A stretch of DNA of 64,000 bases from Mycobacterium sp. 852002-51971_SCH5477799-a (GCF_001667145.1 NZ_LZIF01000014.1:95291-159290); one strand, 5' to 3'. Shown: positions 7,265 to 23,509, counted from the stretch's first letter. Notes: generated by a model not told the origin, from the letters alone. Translations and numbers: made by a program.

Positions 7265-8275
7265 ATGGGCGTCGCTATCGAGGTGAATGGACTGACGAAG
7301 TCCTTCGGCTCCTCGAGGATTTGGGAAGACGTGACGCTGGAAATCCCCGCCGGGGAGGTCAGCGTCCTACTGGGACCATCGGGTACCGGCAAATCGGTTT
7401 TCTTGAAGTCCCTGATCGGTTTGTTGCGGCCCGAGCGCGGCTCGGTCGTCATCGACGGCACCGACATCCTGCAGTGTTCGGCCAAGGAGCTCTACGAGAT
7501 CCGCACGCTGTTCGGCGTGATGTTCCAGGACGGCGCACTGTTCGGTTCGATGAACCTGTTCGACAACGCGGCGTTCCCGCTGCGCGAACACACCAAGAAG
7601 AAGGAAGGCGAGATCCGTGACATCGTCATGGAGAAGCTGACCCTGGTCGGTCTCGGTGGCGACGAGAAGAAGTTCCCCGGAGAGATCTCCGGCGGTATGC
7701 GCAAGCGCGCCAGCCTGGCCCGCGCGCTGGTGATGGACCCGCAAATCATCCTCTGCGACGAGCCGGACTCGGGTCTGGACCCGGTCCGTACCGCCTACCT
7801 GAGCCAGTTGATCCTCGACATCAACGCCCAGATCGACGCCACGGTGCTGATCGTTACCCACAACATCAACATCGCCCGCACGGTGCCGGACAACATGGGC
7901 ATGCTGTTCCGCCGCAAGCTGGTCATGTTCGGCCCCCGCGAGGTGCTGCTGACCAGCGACGAGCCCGTCGTGCGGCAGTTCCTCAACGGCCGCCGCATCG
8001 GACCGATCGGCATGTCCGAGGAAAAGGACGAGGCGACCATGGCCGAAGAGCAGGCCGCGCTGGACGCCGGACAGCATGCCGGCGGTGTCGAGGAGATCGA
8101 GGGTGTGCCCCCGCAGATCGTCGCGTCGCCGGGCATGCCGGAGCGCAAGGCCGTCGGCCGGCGCCAGGCGCGGGTGCGCGAGATCCTGCACACCCTGCCG
8201 CAGAAGGCGCAAGCCGCGATCATCGACGACATGGAAGGCACCCACAAGTATCGGGCGCACGAGGTCGGCGATTAG
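7265..8275 (+). CDS. mkl: Mkl/MceG, ATPase of Mce lipid importers
   Basis: A 336-residue ABC ATP-binding protein. Walker A is GPSGTGKS (37-44), the signature is SGGMRKR (142-148), and Walker B is IILCDEPDSGLD with D165 and E166. The long C-terminal extension after about residue 245 is typical of the Mkl/MceG subgroup. In mycobacteria MceG energises the Mce1 and Mce4 complexes that import fatty acids and cholesterol; the partner Mce operons lie elsewhere. The ATG has GGAAGG about 7 bases upstream. It precedes the rpoB promoter with no toxin-antitoxin genes between. Confidence 0.94.
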   Translation: MGVAIEVNGLTKSFGSSRIWEDVTLEIPAGEVSVLLGPSGTGKSVFLKSLIGLLRPERGSVVIDGTDILQCSAKELYEIRTLFGVMFQDGALFGSMNLFDNAAFPLREHTKKKEGEIRDIVMEKLTLVGLGGDEKKFPGEISGGMRKRASLARALVMDPQIILCDEPDSGLDPVRTAYLSQLILDINAQIDATVLIVTHNINIARTVPDNMGMLFRRKLVMFGPREVLLTSDEPVVRQFLNGRRIGPIGMSEEKDEATMAEEQAALDAGQHAGGVEEIEGVPPQIVASPGMPERKAVGRRQARVREILHTLPQKAQAAIIDDMEGTHKYRAHEVGD

Positions 8276-8437
8276 GGCGTGGTGCCCGCCGGGTTTCGCG
8301 ATAACTCCGCGTAACACTCCCGGCCCGCCCTCTTGACGACGGGCCATAAACGGGCCAGTCTGTTGGGCAGCATGTATCCAGTGGAGAGTCGAGATGCCAG
8401 CCAGCGCCGATGTCCCTGGACTGCTAATGCTGGGCAG

Positions 8438-8466
8438 TTGAGGAATGCGCCGTCCTGCGCTATTGT
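8438..8466 (+). promoter_or_regulatory. rpoB-rpoC promoter
   Basis: TTGAGG (8438-8443) and TATTGT (8461-8466) are separated by 17 bases, placing the start near 8473 and leaving a leader of about 195 bases before rpoB. This sits in the 392-base gap 8276-8667, in which I see no gene on either strand. Confidence 0.68.
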
Positions 8467-8565
8467 TGGACGTTGCGCTGGCTACCTCCTGCCCACCTCA
8501 CCCGCCACCTGACATCGTGGTCTAAGCCTGAGCCCCGTAAGCGGCTTAGTTCTAGTTGCGCGTGA

Positions 8566-12174
<3,609 letters not shown>

Positions 12175-12220
12175 CGGCAAGTTCATTGCGGCTCAAGCCC
12201 GCCTTCTTATTGGTAACTAA

Positions 12221-16195
<3,975 letters not shown>

Positions 16196-16205
16196 TTCAC
16201 AACGG

Positions 16206-16238
16206 AAAAAGCCCCGGCCCTTGGGTCCGGGGCTTTTT
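16206..16238 (+). terminator. terminator of rpoB-rpoC
   Basis: A 12-bp perfect stem AAAAAGCCCCGG / CCGGGGCTTTTT with a 9-base loop, the 3' arm ending in five T residues. It begins 10 bases after the rpoC stop. Confidence 0.9.
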
Positions 16239-16245
16239 CATGCGT

Positions 16246-16297
16246 CGAGTGTGCGGCCAGCCGCACGTTCGGACCCGAGTGTGCGGCCAGCCGCACG
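16246..16297. repeat. two tandem copies of a 22-bp palindromic repeat
   Basis: The sequence CGAGTGTGCGGCCAGCCGCACG occupies 16246-16267 and again 16276-16297, so the period is 30 bases. Each copy contains the inverted repeat GTGCGGC-CA-GCCGCAC. The rest of the 358-base gap between rpoC and the endonuclease gene (to 16553) shows no gene. Confidence 0.8.
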
Positions 16298-16539
16298 CCG
16301 GCGGGCGGGGCAGAGCGACCACGTCGTCGATGTACTCGTCCTCAATCAAAGCATCGACGAGTGACGGCGGCCCGAGGATCTCGCATCGGCCCGGTGGATT
16401 AGACACTCACGACACGGCCGCCTCACCGGTCCACCGCCGGAAAGATCGTCCATACAAGAACCCCGCCAGCCATCACCCTTGCCATCGCAGACAGTACCGG
16501 CCTGGACCGCGCAGCCATCGCGGCCGTCAGTACCCCTCA

Positions 16540-16545
16540 CTAGAC
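16540..16545 (+). promoter_or_regulatory. -10 element of endonuclease IV gene (leaderless)
   Basis: TAGACT lies 8 bases before the GTG start, so transcription would begin at or next to the start codon. No Shine-Dalgarno sequence is present. This is the pattern of a leaderless mycobacterial mRNA. Confidence 0.5.
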
Positions 16546-16553
16546 TGGCCACC

Positions 16554-17309
16554 GTGCTCATCGGTTCACACGTCCGCAATGACGACCCGTTGGCCGCCGC
16601 GCAAAACGACGGCGCCGACGTCGTGCAGTTCTTCCTCGGCAACCCGCAGAGCTGGAAGAAACCCAAGCCGCGCGACGACGCCGAGGCGCTCAAAGCGTCG
16701 ACCGTGCCGCTGTACGTCCATGCGCCGTACCTGATCAACGTGGCCTCGGCCAACAACCGCATCCGCATCCCGTCGCGCAAGATCTTGCAGGACACCTGCG
16801 ACGCGGCGGCGCAGATCGACGCGACGGCGGTGATCGTGCACGGCGGCCACGCCGACGACAACGACATGGACGCCGGCTTCGAGCGCTGGGTCAAGGCGCT
16901 GGACTACCTGGAAACGGACGTGCAGGTGTATCTCGAGAACACCGCCGGCGGCGACCATGCGATGGCTCGCCACTTCGACACCATCGGCCGGCTGTGGGAT
17001 CACATCGGCGACAAGGGAATTGGGTTCTGCCTGGACACCTGCCACGCTTGGGCGGCGGGTGAGCAGCTGATCGACGCCGTCGACCGGATCAAGGCGCTGA
17101 CCGGCCGCATCGACCTGGTGCACTGCAACGACTCGAGAGACGCCGCGGGCTCCGGCGCCGACCGGCACGCCAACTTCGGCACCGGGAAGATTGACCCGCA
17201 GCTACTCGTCGCGGTGGTCGATGCCGCCGGCGCGCCGGTGATCTGCGAAACGGCCGACGAGGGCCGCAAGGACGACATCGCCTTCCTGCGGGAGAACATC
17301 AAGGGCTGA
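16554..17309 (+). CDS. nfo: endonuclease IV (AP endonuclease)
   Basis: A 251-residue DNA repair enzyme that cuts the backbone 5' of abasic sites. The trinuclear-zinc motifs of the Nfo family are visible: [15 protein letters not shown] [49 protein letters not shown] and the histidine in DRHANFG. The start [11 protein letters not shown] is the usual N-terminus of the mycobacterial enzyme (called End), so GTG 16554 is preferred over upstream starts. The ceramidase gene and lpqP that flank it in M. tuberculosis are missing here. Confidence 0.96.
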   Translation: MLIGSHVRNDDPLAAAQNDGADVVQFFLGNPQSWKKPKPRDDAEALKASTVPLYVHAPYLINVASANNRIRIPSRKILQDTCDAAAQIDATAVIVHGGHADDNDMDAGFERWVKALDYLETDVQVYLENTAGGDHAMARHFDTIGRLWDHIGDKGIGFCLDTCHAWAAGEQLIDAVDRIKALTGRIDLVHCNDSRDAAGSGADRHANFGTGKIDPQLLVAVVDAAGAPVICETADEGRKDDIAFLRENIKG

Positions 17310-17319
17310 CCCGCCCGCC

Positions 17320-17358
17320 TGTTACACCTCTTGTGCAACTGTCGAGGAAATGTAACAT
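17320..17358. promoter_or_regulatory. fadE8 promoter with inverted repeat
   Basis: TTGTGC (17331-17336) and TAACAT (17353-17358) are 16 bases apart and point to a start at about 17366, the ATG itself. The arms TGTTACA (17320-17326) and TGTAACA (17351-17357) form an inverted repeat around the -35 region and into the -10. A repressor bound here would shut the operon. The regulator is not identified; the PaaX-like protein two genes downstream is one candidate. Confidence 0.5.
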
Positions 17359-17365
17359 TGGTGGC

Positions 17366-18994
17366 ATGTCGGATACCCACGTCGTCACCAACCAGGTTCC
17401 GCCCCTGGAGAACCACAACCCCGCCAGCTCCGCGGTGCTCATCGAGGCCCTGATCCGCGAGGGCGGTCAGTGGGGCCTGGACGAAGTGAACGATGTGGGC
17501 GCGCTGTCGGCCACCCACCAGGCGCAGCGGTGGGGCGAGCTCGCCGACCGTAACCGGCCCGTCCTGCACACCCACGACCGCAACGGCCACCGCATCGACG
17601 AGGTCGAATACGACCCCGCCTACCACGAACTGATGCGCGCGGCGATCGCCCACGGCATGCACGCCGCACCCTGGGCCGACGAGCGGCCGGGCGCACACGT
17701 CGTGCGCGCCGCCAAGACTTCGGTGTGGACGGTGGAACCTGGCCACGTCTGCCCGATTTCGATGACGTACGCCGTCGTTCCCGCGCTGCGCTTCAACCCC
17801 GAGCTGGCCAAGGTGTACGAGCCTCTGCTGACCAGCCGCGAATACGACCCCGAGCTCCGGCTGGCCACCACCAAGCCGGGCATCACCGCGGGCATGTCGA
17901 TGACCGAGAAGCAGGGTGGCTCCGACGTGCGCGCCGGCACCACCCACGCAACGCCGAACGCCGACGGCAGCTATAGCCTGACCGGGCACAAGTGGTTCAC
18001 CTCGGCGCCGATGTGCGACATCTTCCTGGTGCTGGCGCAGGCGCCGGGCGGGCTGTCGTGCTTCCTGCTGCCCCGGATCCTGCCCGACGGCAGCCGCAAC
18101 CGGATGTTCCTGCAGCGGCTCAAGGACAAGCTCGGCAACCACGCCAACGCCTCCAGCGAGGTGGAGTACGACGGCGCGATCGCGTGGCTGGTGGGGGAGG
18201 AAGGGCGCGGCGTGCCCACCATCATCGAGATGGTCAACCTCACCCGGCTGGACTGCACGCTGGGCAGCGCCACCAGCATGCGCACTGGTTTGACCCGCGC
18301 GATCTACCATGCCCAGCACCGAAAGGCCTTCGGCGCCTACCTGATCGACCAACCGCTGATGCGCAACGTGCTGGCCGACCTGGCCGTCGAGGCGGAGGCG
18401 GCCACCATGGTCGCGATGCGAATGGCCGGCGCCACCGATAAAGCCGTGCGCGGCGACCAGCGCGAGGCGCTGCTGCGCCGCATCGGCCTTGCGGCAAGCA
18501 AGTACTGGGTGTGCAAGCGCTCCACGCCCCATGCCGCCGAGGCGCTGGAGTGCTTGGGCGGCAACGGCTACGTCGAGGACTCCGGCATGCCGCGGCTGTA
18601 CCGGGAGGCGCCGCTGATGGGTATCTGGGAGGGTTCGGGCAACGTCAGTGCACTGGACACGTTGCGCGCCATGGCAACTCGCCCCGAATGCGTCGAGGTG
18701 CTGTTCGACGAGCTCGCCGACGGCGCGGGTCAAGATCCGCGCCTGGCCAACCACGTCGCGCGGCTGCGCGATCAGCTAAGCGAACTGGAGTCCATTCAGT
18801 ACCGCGGCCGCAAGGTGGCCGAAGACATCTGCCTGGCGCTGCAGGGCTCGCTGTTGGTGCGCCACGGCCACCCCGCTGTTGCCGAGGCGTTCCTGACCAC
18901 CCGGCTCGACCGACGGTGGGGCGGTGCGTTCGGCACCATGCCGGACGGGCTCGACCTCGCACCGATCCTGGAGCGGGCGCTGGTCAAGGGCTGA
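17366..18994 (+). CDS. fadE8: acyl-CoA dehydrogenase FadE8 (AidB-like)
   Basis: A 542-residue flavoprotein dehydrogenase. It resembles the AidB branch: TEKQGGSDVRAGTT for the acyl-CoA/FAD site, GHKWFTSAPM, and the C-terminal LECLGGNGYVEDSGMPRLYREAPLMGIWEGSGNV. AidB-type proteins may bind DNA or act on branched substrates, so the physiological substrate is open. The ATG 17366 gives the length I recall for M. tuberculosis FadE8. First gene of an operon with echA4, a PaaX-like regulator and echA5, which suggests a beta-oxidation role. Confidence 0.93.
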   Translation: MSDTHVVTNQVPPLENHNPASSAVLIEALIREGGQWGLDEVNDVGALSATHQAQRWGELADRNRPVLHTHDRNGHRIDEVEYDPAYHELMRAAIAHGMHAAPWADERPGAHVVRAAKTSVWTVEPGHVCPISMTYAVVPALRFNPELAKVYEPLLTSREYDPELRLATTKPGITAGMSMTEKQGGSDVRAGTTHATPNADGSYSLTGHKWFTSAPMCDIFLVLAQAPGGLSCFLLPRILPDGSRNRMFLQRLKDKLGNHANASSEVEYDGAIAWLVGEEGRGVPTIIEMVNLTRLDCTLGSATSMRTGLTRAIYHAQHRKAFGAYLIDQPLMRNVLADLAVEAEAATMVAMRMAGATDKAVRGDQREALLRRIGLAASKYWVCKRSTPHAAEALECLGGNGYVEDSGMPRLYREAPLMGIWEGSGNVSALDTLRAMATRPECVEVLFDELADGAGQDPRLANHVARLRDQLSELESIQYRGRKVAEDICLALQGSLLVRHGHPAVAEAFLTTRLDRRWGGAFGTMPDGLDLAPILERALVKG

Positions 18995-19002
18995 GCCGCA
19001 AC

Positions 19003-19941
19003 ATGACTCACGCGATCAGGCCGGTCGACTTCGACAACCTCAAGACGATGACCTATGAGGTCACCGATCGGGTTGCGCGCATCACGTTCAACCGGCCGGA
19101 CAAAGGCAACGCCATCGTCGCCGACACCCCATTGGAACTCTCGGCACTGGTGGAGCGCGCCGATCTCGACCCGGATGTTCATGTCATCCTGGTGTCCGGC
19201 CGCGGCGAGGGCTTCTGCGCGGGCTTCGACCTGAGCGCCTACGCCGACCGCACCGGCTCGGCCGGCGGCACCGGCGCGTACCAGGGCACGGTGCTGGACG
19301 GAAAGACCCAGGCGGTCAACCATCTGGCGGACCAGCCGTGGGACCCGATGATCGACTATCAGATGATGAGCCGCTTCGTGCGGGGCTTCGCCAGCCTCAT
19401 GCACGCCGACAAGCCGACGGTGGTCAAAATCCACGGCTACTGCGTGGCCGGCGGCACCGACATCGCGCTGCACGCCGATCAGGTGATCGCCGCCGCCGAC
19501 GCCAAGATCGGCTACCCGCCGACCCGGGTGTGGGGCGTCCCGGCGGCGGGGCTGTGGGCCCATCGGCTCGGCGACCAACGTGCCAAACGCCTTCTGCTGA
19601 CTGGAGATTGCATTACCGGCACGCAGGCCGCCGAGTGGGGTCTGGCGGTGGAGGCGCCGGACGCCAAAGACCTCGACGAGCGCACCGAGCGGCTCGTCGA
19701 GCGGATCGCCGCGGTGCCGGTCAATCAGCTGATCATGGTCAAACTCGCGCTGAATTCCGCTCTGCTGCAACAGGGCGTGGCAACCAGCCGGATGGTCAGC
19801 ACCGTGTTCGACGGTGTCGCCCGGCACACGCCGGAGGGCCACGCCTTCGTCGCCGATGCGGTCGAGCACGGCTTCCGTGAGGCGGTGCGGCATCGCGACG
19901 AACCGTTCGGCGACCACGGCCGCCGCGCGTCCGGAGTGTAG
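19003..19941 (+). CDS. echA4: enoyl-CoA hydratase/isomerase family protein EchA4
   Basis: A 312-residue crotonase-fold protein. It begins MTHAIRPVDFDNLKTMTYEV, with the hallmark ITFNRPDKGNAI, the oxyanion-hole segments SGRGEGFCAGFDLS and IHGYCVAGGTDIAL, and a longer than usual insert between them. It lies 8 bases after fadE8. The typical hydratase glutamate pair cannot be confirmed by eye, so hydratase versus another crotonase activity is open. Orthologue of Rv0673 by position and length. Confidence 0.92.
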   Translation: MTHAIRPVDFDNLKTMTYEVTDRVARITFNRPDKGNAIVADTPLELSALVERADLDPDVHVILVSGRGEGFCAGFDLSAYADRTGSAGGTGAYQGTVLDGKTQAVNHLADQPWDPMIDYQMMSRFVRGFASLMHADKPTVVKIHGYCVAGGTDIALHADQVIAAADAKIGYPPTRVWGVPAAGLWAHRLGDQRAKRLLLTGDCITGTQAAEWGLAVEAPDAKDLDERTERLVERIAAVPVNQLIMVKLALNSALLQQGVATSRMVSTVFDGVARHTPEGHAFVADAVEHGFREAVRHRDEPFGDHGRRASGV

Positions 19942-19943
19942 CC

Positions 19944-20663
19944 ATGCCGGACATGACGGCACGGTCGGTGGTGCTCAGCGTGCTGCTCGGCGCCCACCCC
20001 GCCCATGCCCGTGCCAGCGAATTGGTCAGGCTAACTTCCGATTTCGGCATAAAGGAGTCGACGCTTCGCGTGGCGCTGACCCGCATGGTCGGTGCCGGCG
20101 ACCTGATCCGGGCCACGGACGGCTACCGGCTCTCCGACCGCCTGCTGGCTCGTCAACGACGCCAGGACGACGCCATCGACCCGCGGGTGCATCCGTGGAA
20201 CGGGGAGTGGATCACCCTCATCGTGACCAGCGTGGGGAATGACGCGCGCACCCGCGCAGCGCTGCGAACCACGTTGCACGACAAGCGCTTCGGTGAACTC
20301 CGCGAAGGGGTGTGGATGCGCCCCGACAACATCGGCGCAGACCCCGGTACCGAGGTCCTCGCCCAGGCGAGGGTGCTGCGGGCCCGCGACGACGACCCCG
20401 CCGAACTGGCCGCGCAGCTGTGGGACCTGCCCGCCTGGGCTCAAACCGGCCATCGGCTGCTCGACGAGATGTCCGCGGCGCCAGATATTCCCGGTCGTTT
20501 CCTGGTGGCCGCTGCGATGGTGCGGCACCTGCTCAGCGACCCGGTGCTGCCCGTCGAGCTGCTGCCGCCCGACTGGCCCGGCGCCAGGTTGCGGGCGGCA
20601 TACCATGGCTTTGCCGCTGAGCTGCTTCGGCGGCGCGAACCACTATTCGCGGAGGCGACATGA
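19944..20663 (+). CDS. PaaX-family transcriptional regulator
   Basis: A 239-residue protein with the PaaX layout: an N-terminal winged helix (VLSVLLGAHPAHARASELVRL...IKESTLRVALTRMVGAGDLIR), the central WNGEWITLIV strand, and FGELREGVWMRPDN. PaaX proteins repress phenylacetate or fatty-acid degradation genes and are released by CoA thioesters. It sits 2 bases after echA4 and overlaps echA5 by 4, so it likely controls this acyl-CoA operon. Equivalent to Rv0674. Confidence 0.9.
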   Translation: MPDMTARSVVLSVLLGAHPAHARASELVRLTSDFGIKESTLRVALTRMVGAGDLIRATDGYRLSDRLLARQRRQDDAIDPRVHPWNGEWITLIVTSVGNDARTRAALRTTLHDKRFGELREGVWMRPDNIGADPGTEVLAQARVLRARDDDPAELAAQLWDLPAWAQTGHRLLDEMSAAPDIPGRFLVAAAMVRHLLSDPVLPVELLPPDWPGARLRAAYHGFAAELLRRREPLFAEAT

Positions 20664-21427
20664 CTGACCCGGTGCGTATCGAGCGCAACGGCCCGGTGAC
20701 CACGGTGATCATCAACCGACCGGGGGCCCGCAACGCGGTCAACGGTCCGACGGCCGCCGCGCTCTACGCGGCGTTCGAGGAGTTCGATAGCGATGACACC
20801 GCATCGGTGGCCGTACTGTGGGGCGATAACGGAACATTTTGCGCCGGAGCCGATTTGAAGGCCTTCGGTACGTCCGACGCCAACGCCGTCCATCGCACCG
20901 GCCCGGGTCCGATGGGCCCGACCCGGATGGTGCTGTCCAAACCCGTAATCGCGGCGGTCAGCGGCCACGCCGTCGCGGGCGGCCTGGAATTGGCCATCTG
21001 GTGTGACCTGCGGGTGGCCGAGGAGGACGCCGTGTTCGGCGTGTTCTGCCGGCGCTGGGGCGTTCCGCTGATCGACGGCGGCACCGTGCGGTTGCCCCGG
21101 CTGATCGGGCACAGCCGCGCGATGGACATGATCCTCACCGGCCGCGGGGTGCCCGCGGAGGAAGCCCTTGCCATCGGGTTGGCGAATCGGGTTGTCCCCA
21201 AAGGCCAGTCGCGCCATGCCGCGGAGGAGATGGCGGCGCAACTGGCGGCGCTGCCGCAGCAGTGCCTGCGTTCGGACCGGCTTTCGGCGCTACACCAATG
21301 GGGGACAACGGAATCCGAGGCGATGGACTTCGAATTCGCCAGCATCTCCCGGGTGGCCGCGGAGGCGAACGAAGGAGCCGGGCGTTTCGCGGCGGGTGCC
21401 GGCCGGCACGGGGCACCGGCCGGCTAG
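20660..21427 (+). CDS. echA5: enoyl-CoA hydratase EchA5
   Basis: A 255-residue crotonase-family protein. Its ATG overlaps the previous stop (ATGA). Motifs include INRPGARNAVN, LWGDNGTFCAGADLKAFG and VAAVSGHAVAGGLELAIWCDLRVA; the second-half glutamate region reads CRRWGVPLIDGGTVRLPRLIG. Expected to hydrate enoyl-CoA intermediates. Last gene of the fadE8 operon. In M. tuberculosis the mmpL5-mmpS5 genes follow; here they are absent. Confidence 0.93.
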   Translation: MTDPVRIERNGPVTTVIINRPGARNAVNGPTAAALYAAFEEFDSDDTASVAVLWGDNGTFCAGADLKAFGTSDANAVHRTGPGPMGPTRMVLSKPVIAAVSGHAVAGGLELAIWCDLRVAEEDAVFGVFCRRWGVPLIDGGTVRLPRLIGHSRAMDMILTGRGVPAEEALAIGLANRVVPKGQSRHAAEEMAAQLAALPQQCLRSDRLSALHQWGTTESEAMDFEFASISRVAAEANEGAGRFAAGAGRHGAPAG

Positions 21428-21478
21428 GCACGGGGCGCCGCCGGCTAGGTACGGGCGCCGGGTGCCGGCCCGGTGCGG

Positions 21479-21973
21479 TCAGCCGCCCTTGTTGATCGTG
21501 TTGCCCGAACCGATCTCGTCGACCTTGGGGGCGCCGTCCTTGTAGGTGATGGTGTTGTCCATCCCCAGCACGGTGATTCGGGTGTTGACCTTGTCGAAGG
21601 TGATCTTGTTGTTGGCGCCGGTGATGGTGGTCGACTCGCAGGTGCCCGTAACGGTCAACGTGTTGTTCGAGCCGCCGACGTTCAGCGACTTGCCGTTGGC
21701 GCAGTCGAGGGTGGTGGTGGTGCCCATCGATCCGTAGTTCATCATGTTCCCGATCTCGAGGGACGCGGTGGTGCTCGCCCCGCTCGATCCCGTCGTCGGC
21801 GCGGCGCCGGCACTGGTCGTCGCGGTCGTCGCGGTGCTCTTGGTGGTGGTCGTCGACGAGCCCGACGGCGGGCCGGCCGTCGAACTGCAGCCCGCCAGCA
21901 CCAGGGCTGCGGCGGCCGGTGTCAATCCGAGCACGGTCAGGCGCAGCGAACGGTCACGGATGTAGGCGGGCAT
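21479..21973 (-). CDS. DUF3060 lipoprotein (Rv0679c-like)
   Basis: A 164-residue predicted lipoprotein. A signal peptide ends in the lipobox LVLAGC (about residues 24-29), followed by a Ser/Thr/Pro/Gly-rich linker to about residue 70. The DUF3060 domain shows repeated beta-strand units of the form GxNNxxTVxG: LNVGGSNNTLTVTG, TITGANNKITF, ITVLGMDNTITY. Exported to the cell envelope; function unknown. It is followed on the same strand, upstream, by a second DUF3060 gene, and probably forms an operon with it. Confidence 0.88.
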   Translation of the reverse strand: MPAYIRDRSLRLTVLGLTPAAAALVLAGCSSTAGPPSGSSTTTTKSTATTATTSAGAAPTTGSSGASTTASLEIGNMMNYGSMGTTTTLDCANGKSLNVGGSNNTLTVTGTCESTTITGANNKITFDKVNTRITVLGMDNTITYKDGAPKVDEIGSGNTINKGG

Positions 21974-22015
21974 CGTTCCTCGATTCTTGATCGGATTAGG
22001 TTGTGGCGCCGAGGT

Positions 22016-22393
22016 TTAGCCCGGCACCTGTTGGAGCCGGTTGGTCATGCCCAGTTCGCGGCCGCGGTCCCACAGGGCGGGCTGACCGCCCTTGTAGAAC
22101 ACCGTTTGGTCGTAGCCGTACACGGTGATGTCGTGCGACACCGAGTCGGCGATGACGGTGTTCGACGAACCCATCACCGTGACGGCGTAACAGTTGCCCA
22201 ACGCGGTGACGTTGTTGCGGGTGCCGTTCACCATCAGGGTGGCGTCGTTGCAGTCGACGGTCTGCTCGATGCCCTCGCCCACGACGTGGGTGTCACCGTT
22301 CTTGGCCTGCGCGACGTGCGGCGCGGCGGCGGCGGTGGCAACGACGGCGATGGCACAGGTGGCCAGTGACCCGGCGACAGTCGTCCACTTCAC
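22016..22393 (-). CDS. DUF3060 exported protein (Rv0680c-like)
   Basis: A 125-residue secreted protein. The GTG at 22393 was chosen because GAGGGGG lies 6 bases upstream and the signal peptide then starts properly (VKWTTVAGSLATCAIAVV, cleavage after AQA). The DUF3060 strands read MVNGTRNNVTALGNC, VTVMGSSNTVIADSV and ITVYGYDQTVFY. Longer starts at 22441 or 22501 would add a non-typical leader. It lies 42 bases from the lipoprotein gene, its paralogue, and is divergent from a TetR gene. Confidence 0.85.
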   Translation of the reverse strand: MKWTTVAGSLATCAIAVVATAAAAPHVAQAKNGDTHVVGEGIEQTVDCNDATLMVNGTRNNVTALGNCYAVTVMGSSNTVIADSVSHDITVYGYDQTVFYKGGQPALWDRGRELGMTNRLQQVPG

Positions 22394-22530
22394 TGCGGGC
22401 CCCCTCTTGGACAGGTCGGCTGCTCGAAACGGAGCAAGCATGACATTACGTCCAGTTGCCGGCCCGGCGGGAGACTTTGAATTCCTTTGCCCGGTGCTCA
22501 TATCCCCATGACATTAGTGTCCGGACGGTC

Positions 22531-22553
22531 GTCAACTAGAGTCATTAGTTAAC
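22531..22553. promoter_or_regulatory. candidate operator between DUF3060 and TetR genes
   Basis: Near-perfect inverted repeat GTCAACTA-N7-TAGTTAAC, 7 of 8 pairs matching. It lies 34 bases upstream of the TetR ATG in the divergent intergenic region. A CATTAGT heptamer also occurs twice, 30 bases apart (22512 and 22542). Confidence 0.42.
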
Positions 22554-22586
22554 CGCAACCCGTTCATGCGATCGAAGGGCGACGCC

Positions 22587-23231
22587 ATGGCAGCTCGACC
22601 GGATCCGCCGTCGGCGGCCGGGCGTCAACGCACGGGGCGGCCCGCCTCCCGTCCGGCCAAGCTGAGCCGGGACGGGATCATCGACGGCGCCCTGACGTTC
22701 TTGGATCGCGAGGGCTGGGACGCCCTGACCATCAACGCGCTGGCGATGCAGCTGGGCACCAAGGGGCCGTCGCTGTATAACCACGTCGACAGCCTGGAGG
22801 ATTTGCGCCGTGCGGTGCGGATCCGCGTCGTCGACGACATCATCACGATGCTCAACCGGGTTGGCGAGGGCCGCGCCCGCGACGACGCGGTGCTGGTGAT
22901 GGCCGGTGCCTACCGCAGCTACGCGCACCACCACCCCGGCCGCTACTCGGCCTTCACGCGGATGCCCTTGGGCGGCGACGATCCCGAATACACGGCCGCG
23001 ACCCGCGGCGCGGCCGCACCGGTGATCGCGGTGCTGTCCTCCTACGGCCTGGACGGCGAGGCGGCCTTTCACGCGGCGATCGAGTTCTGGTCCGCGATGC
23101 ACGGCTTCGTTCTACTGGAGATGACCGGCGTGATGGACGAGATCGACACCGACGCGTTGTTCTCCGACATGGTGCTGCGGCTGGCGGCGGGCCTGGAAAG
23201 GCGCACCGCCGCCGATGGTGCCCTGCACTAG
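22587..23231 (+). CDS. TetR-family regulator (Rv0681-like)
   Basis: A 214-residue regulator with an N-terminal helix-turn-helix (ALTFLDREGWDALTINALAMQLGTKGPSLYNHVDSL) after a basic RPASRPAKLSR tail. The C-terminal half contains AAIEFWSAMHGFVLLEMTG, typical of the TetR WHG-type ligand domain. ATG 22587 has GAAGGG 7 bases upstream; ATG 22566 would add seven residues. Divergent from the DUF3060 pair, which it may regulate, and located just upstream of the str operon promoter. Confidence 0.9.
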   Translation: MAARPDPPSAAGRQRTGRPASRPAKLSRDGIIDGALTFLDREGWDALTINALAMQLGTKGPSLYNHVDSLEDLRRAVRIRVVDDIITMLNRVGEGRARDDAVLVMAGAYRSYAHHHPGRYSAFTRMPLGGDDPEYTAATRGAAAPVIAVLSSYGLDGEAAFHAAIEFWSAMHGFVLLEMTGVMDEIDTDALFSDMVLRLAAGLERRTAADGALH

Positions 23232-23273
23232 CCGAAGGGCGACCCGCTACTACGAACTAGCGCCGCCGTCGCT

Positions 23274-23303
23274 TTGACCTGCGAGACCGGCGGCGGGTAT
23301 TGT
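23274..23303 (+). promoter_or_regulatory. str operon (rpsL) promoter
   Basis: TTGACC (23274-23279) and TATTGT (23298-23303) are 18 bases apart. The transcript would start near 23310 and carry a leader of about 200 bases before rpsL. The leader contains no recognisable gene. Confidence 0.7.
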
Positions 23304-23509
23304 GGTTCCTCGTGCCTGGCGGCTTACGGCGCCTAACCGTAAGGGAGTGGATGCCGGGCGAATTCGCGTGTCCACGAAGCATCGGACCTCCTCCGGTGCG
23401 CAGCGCATGCGACACACCCGGGCGCGGGGTGATGCGGCCGGACATAACTGCAGTACACAGACTTGAGAACGCTCGAAGTATGCCGAACACGAACACAGAA
23501 AGCCGGTAG

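Noticed and set aside
16246..16297. CRISPR array
   Set aside because: Only two palindromic units with an 8-base gap, no spacers of typical length and no cas genes.
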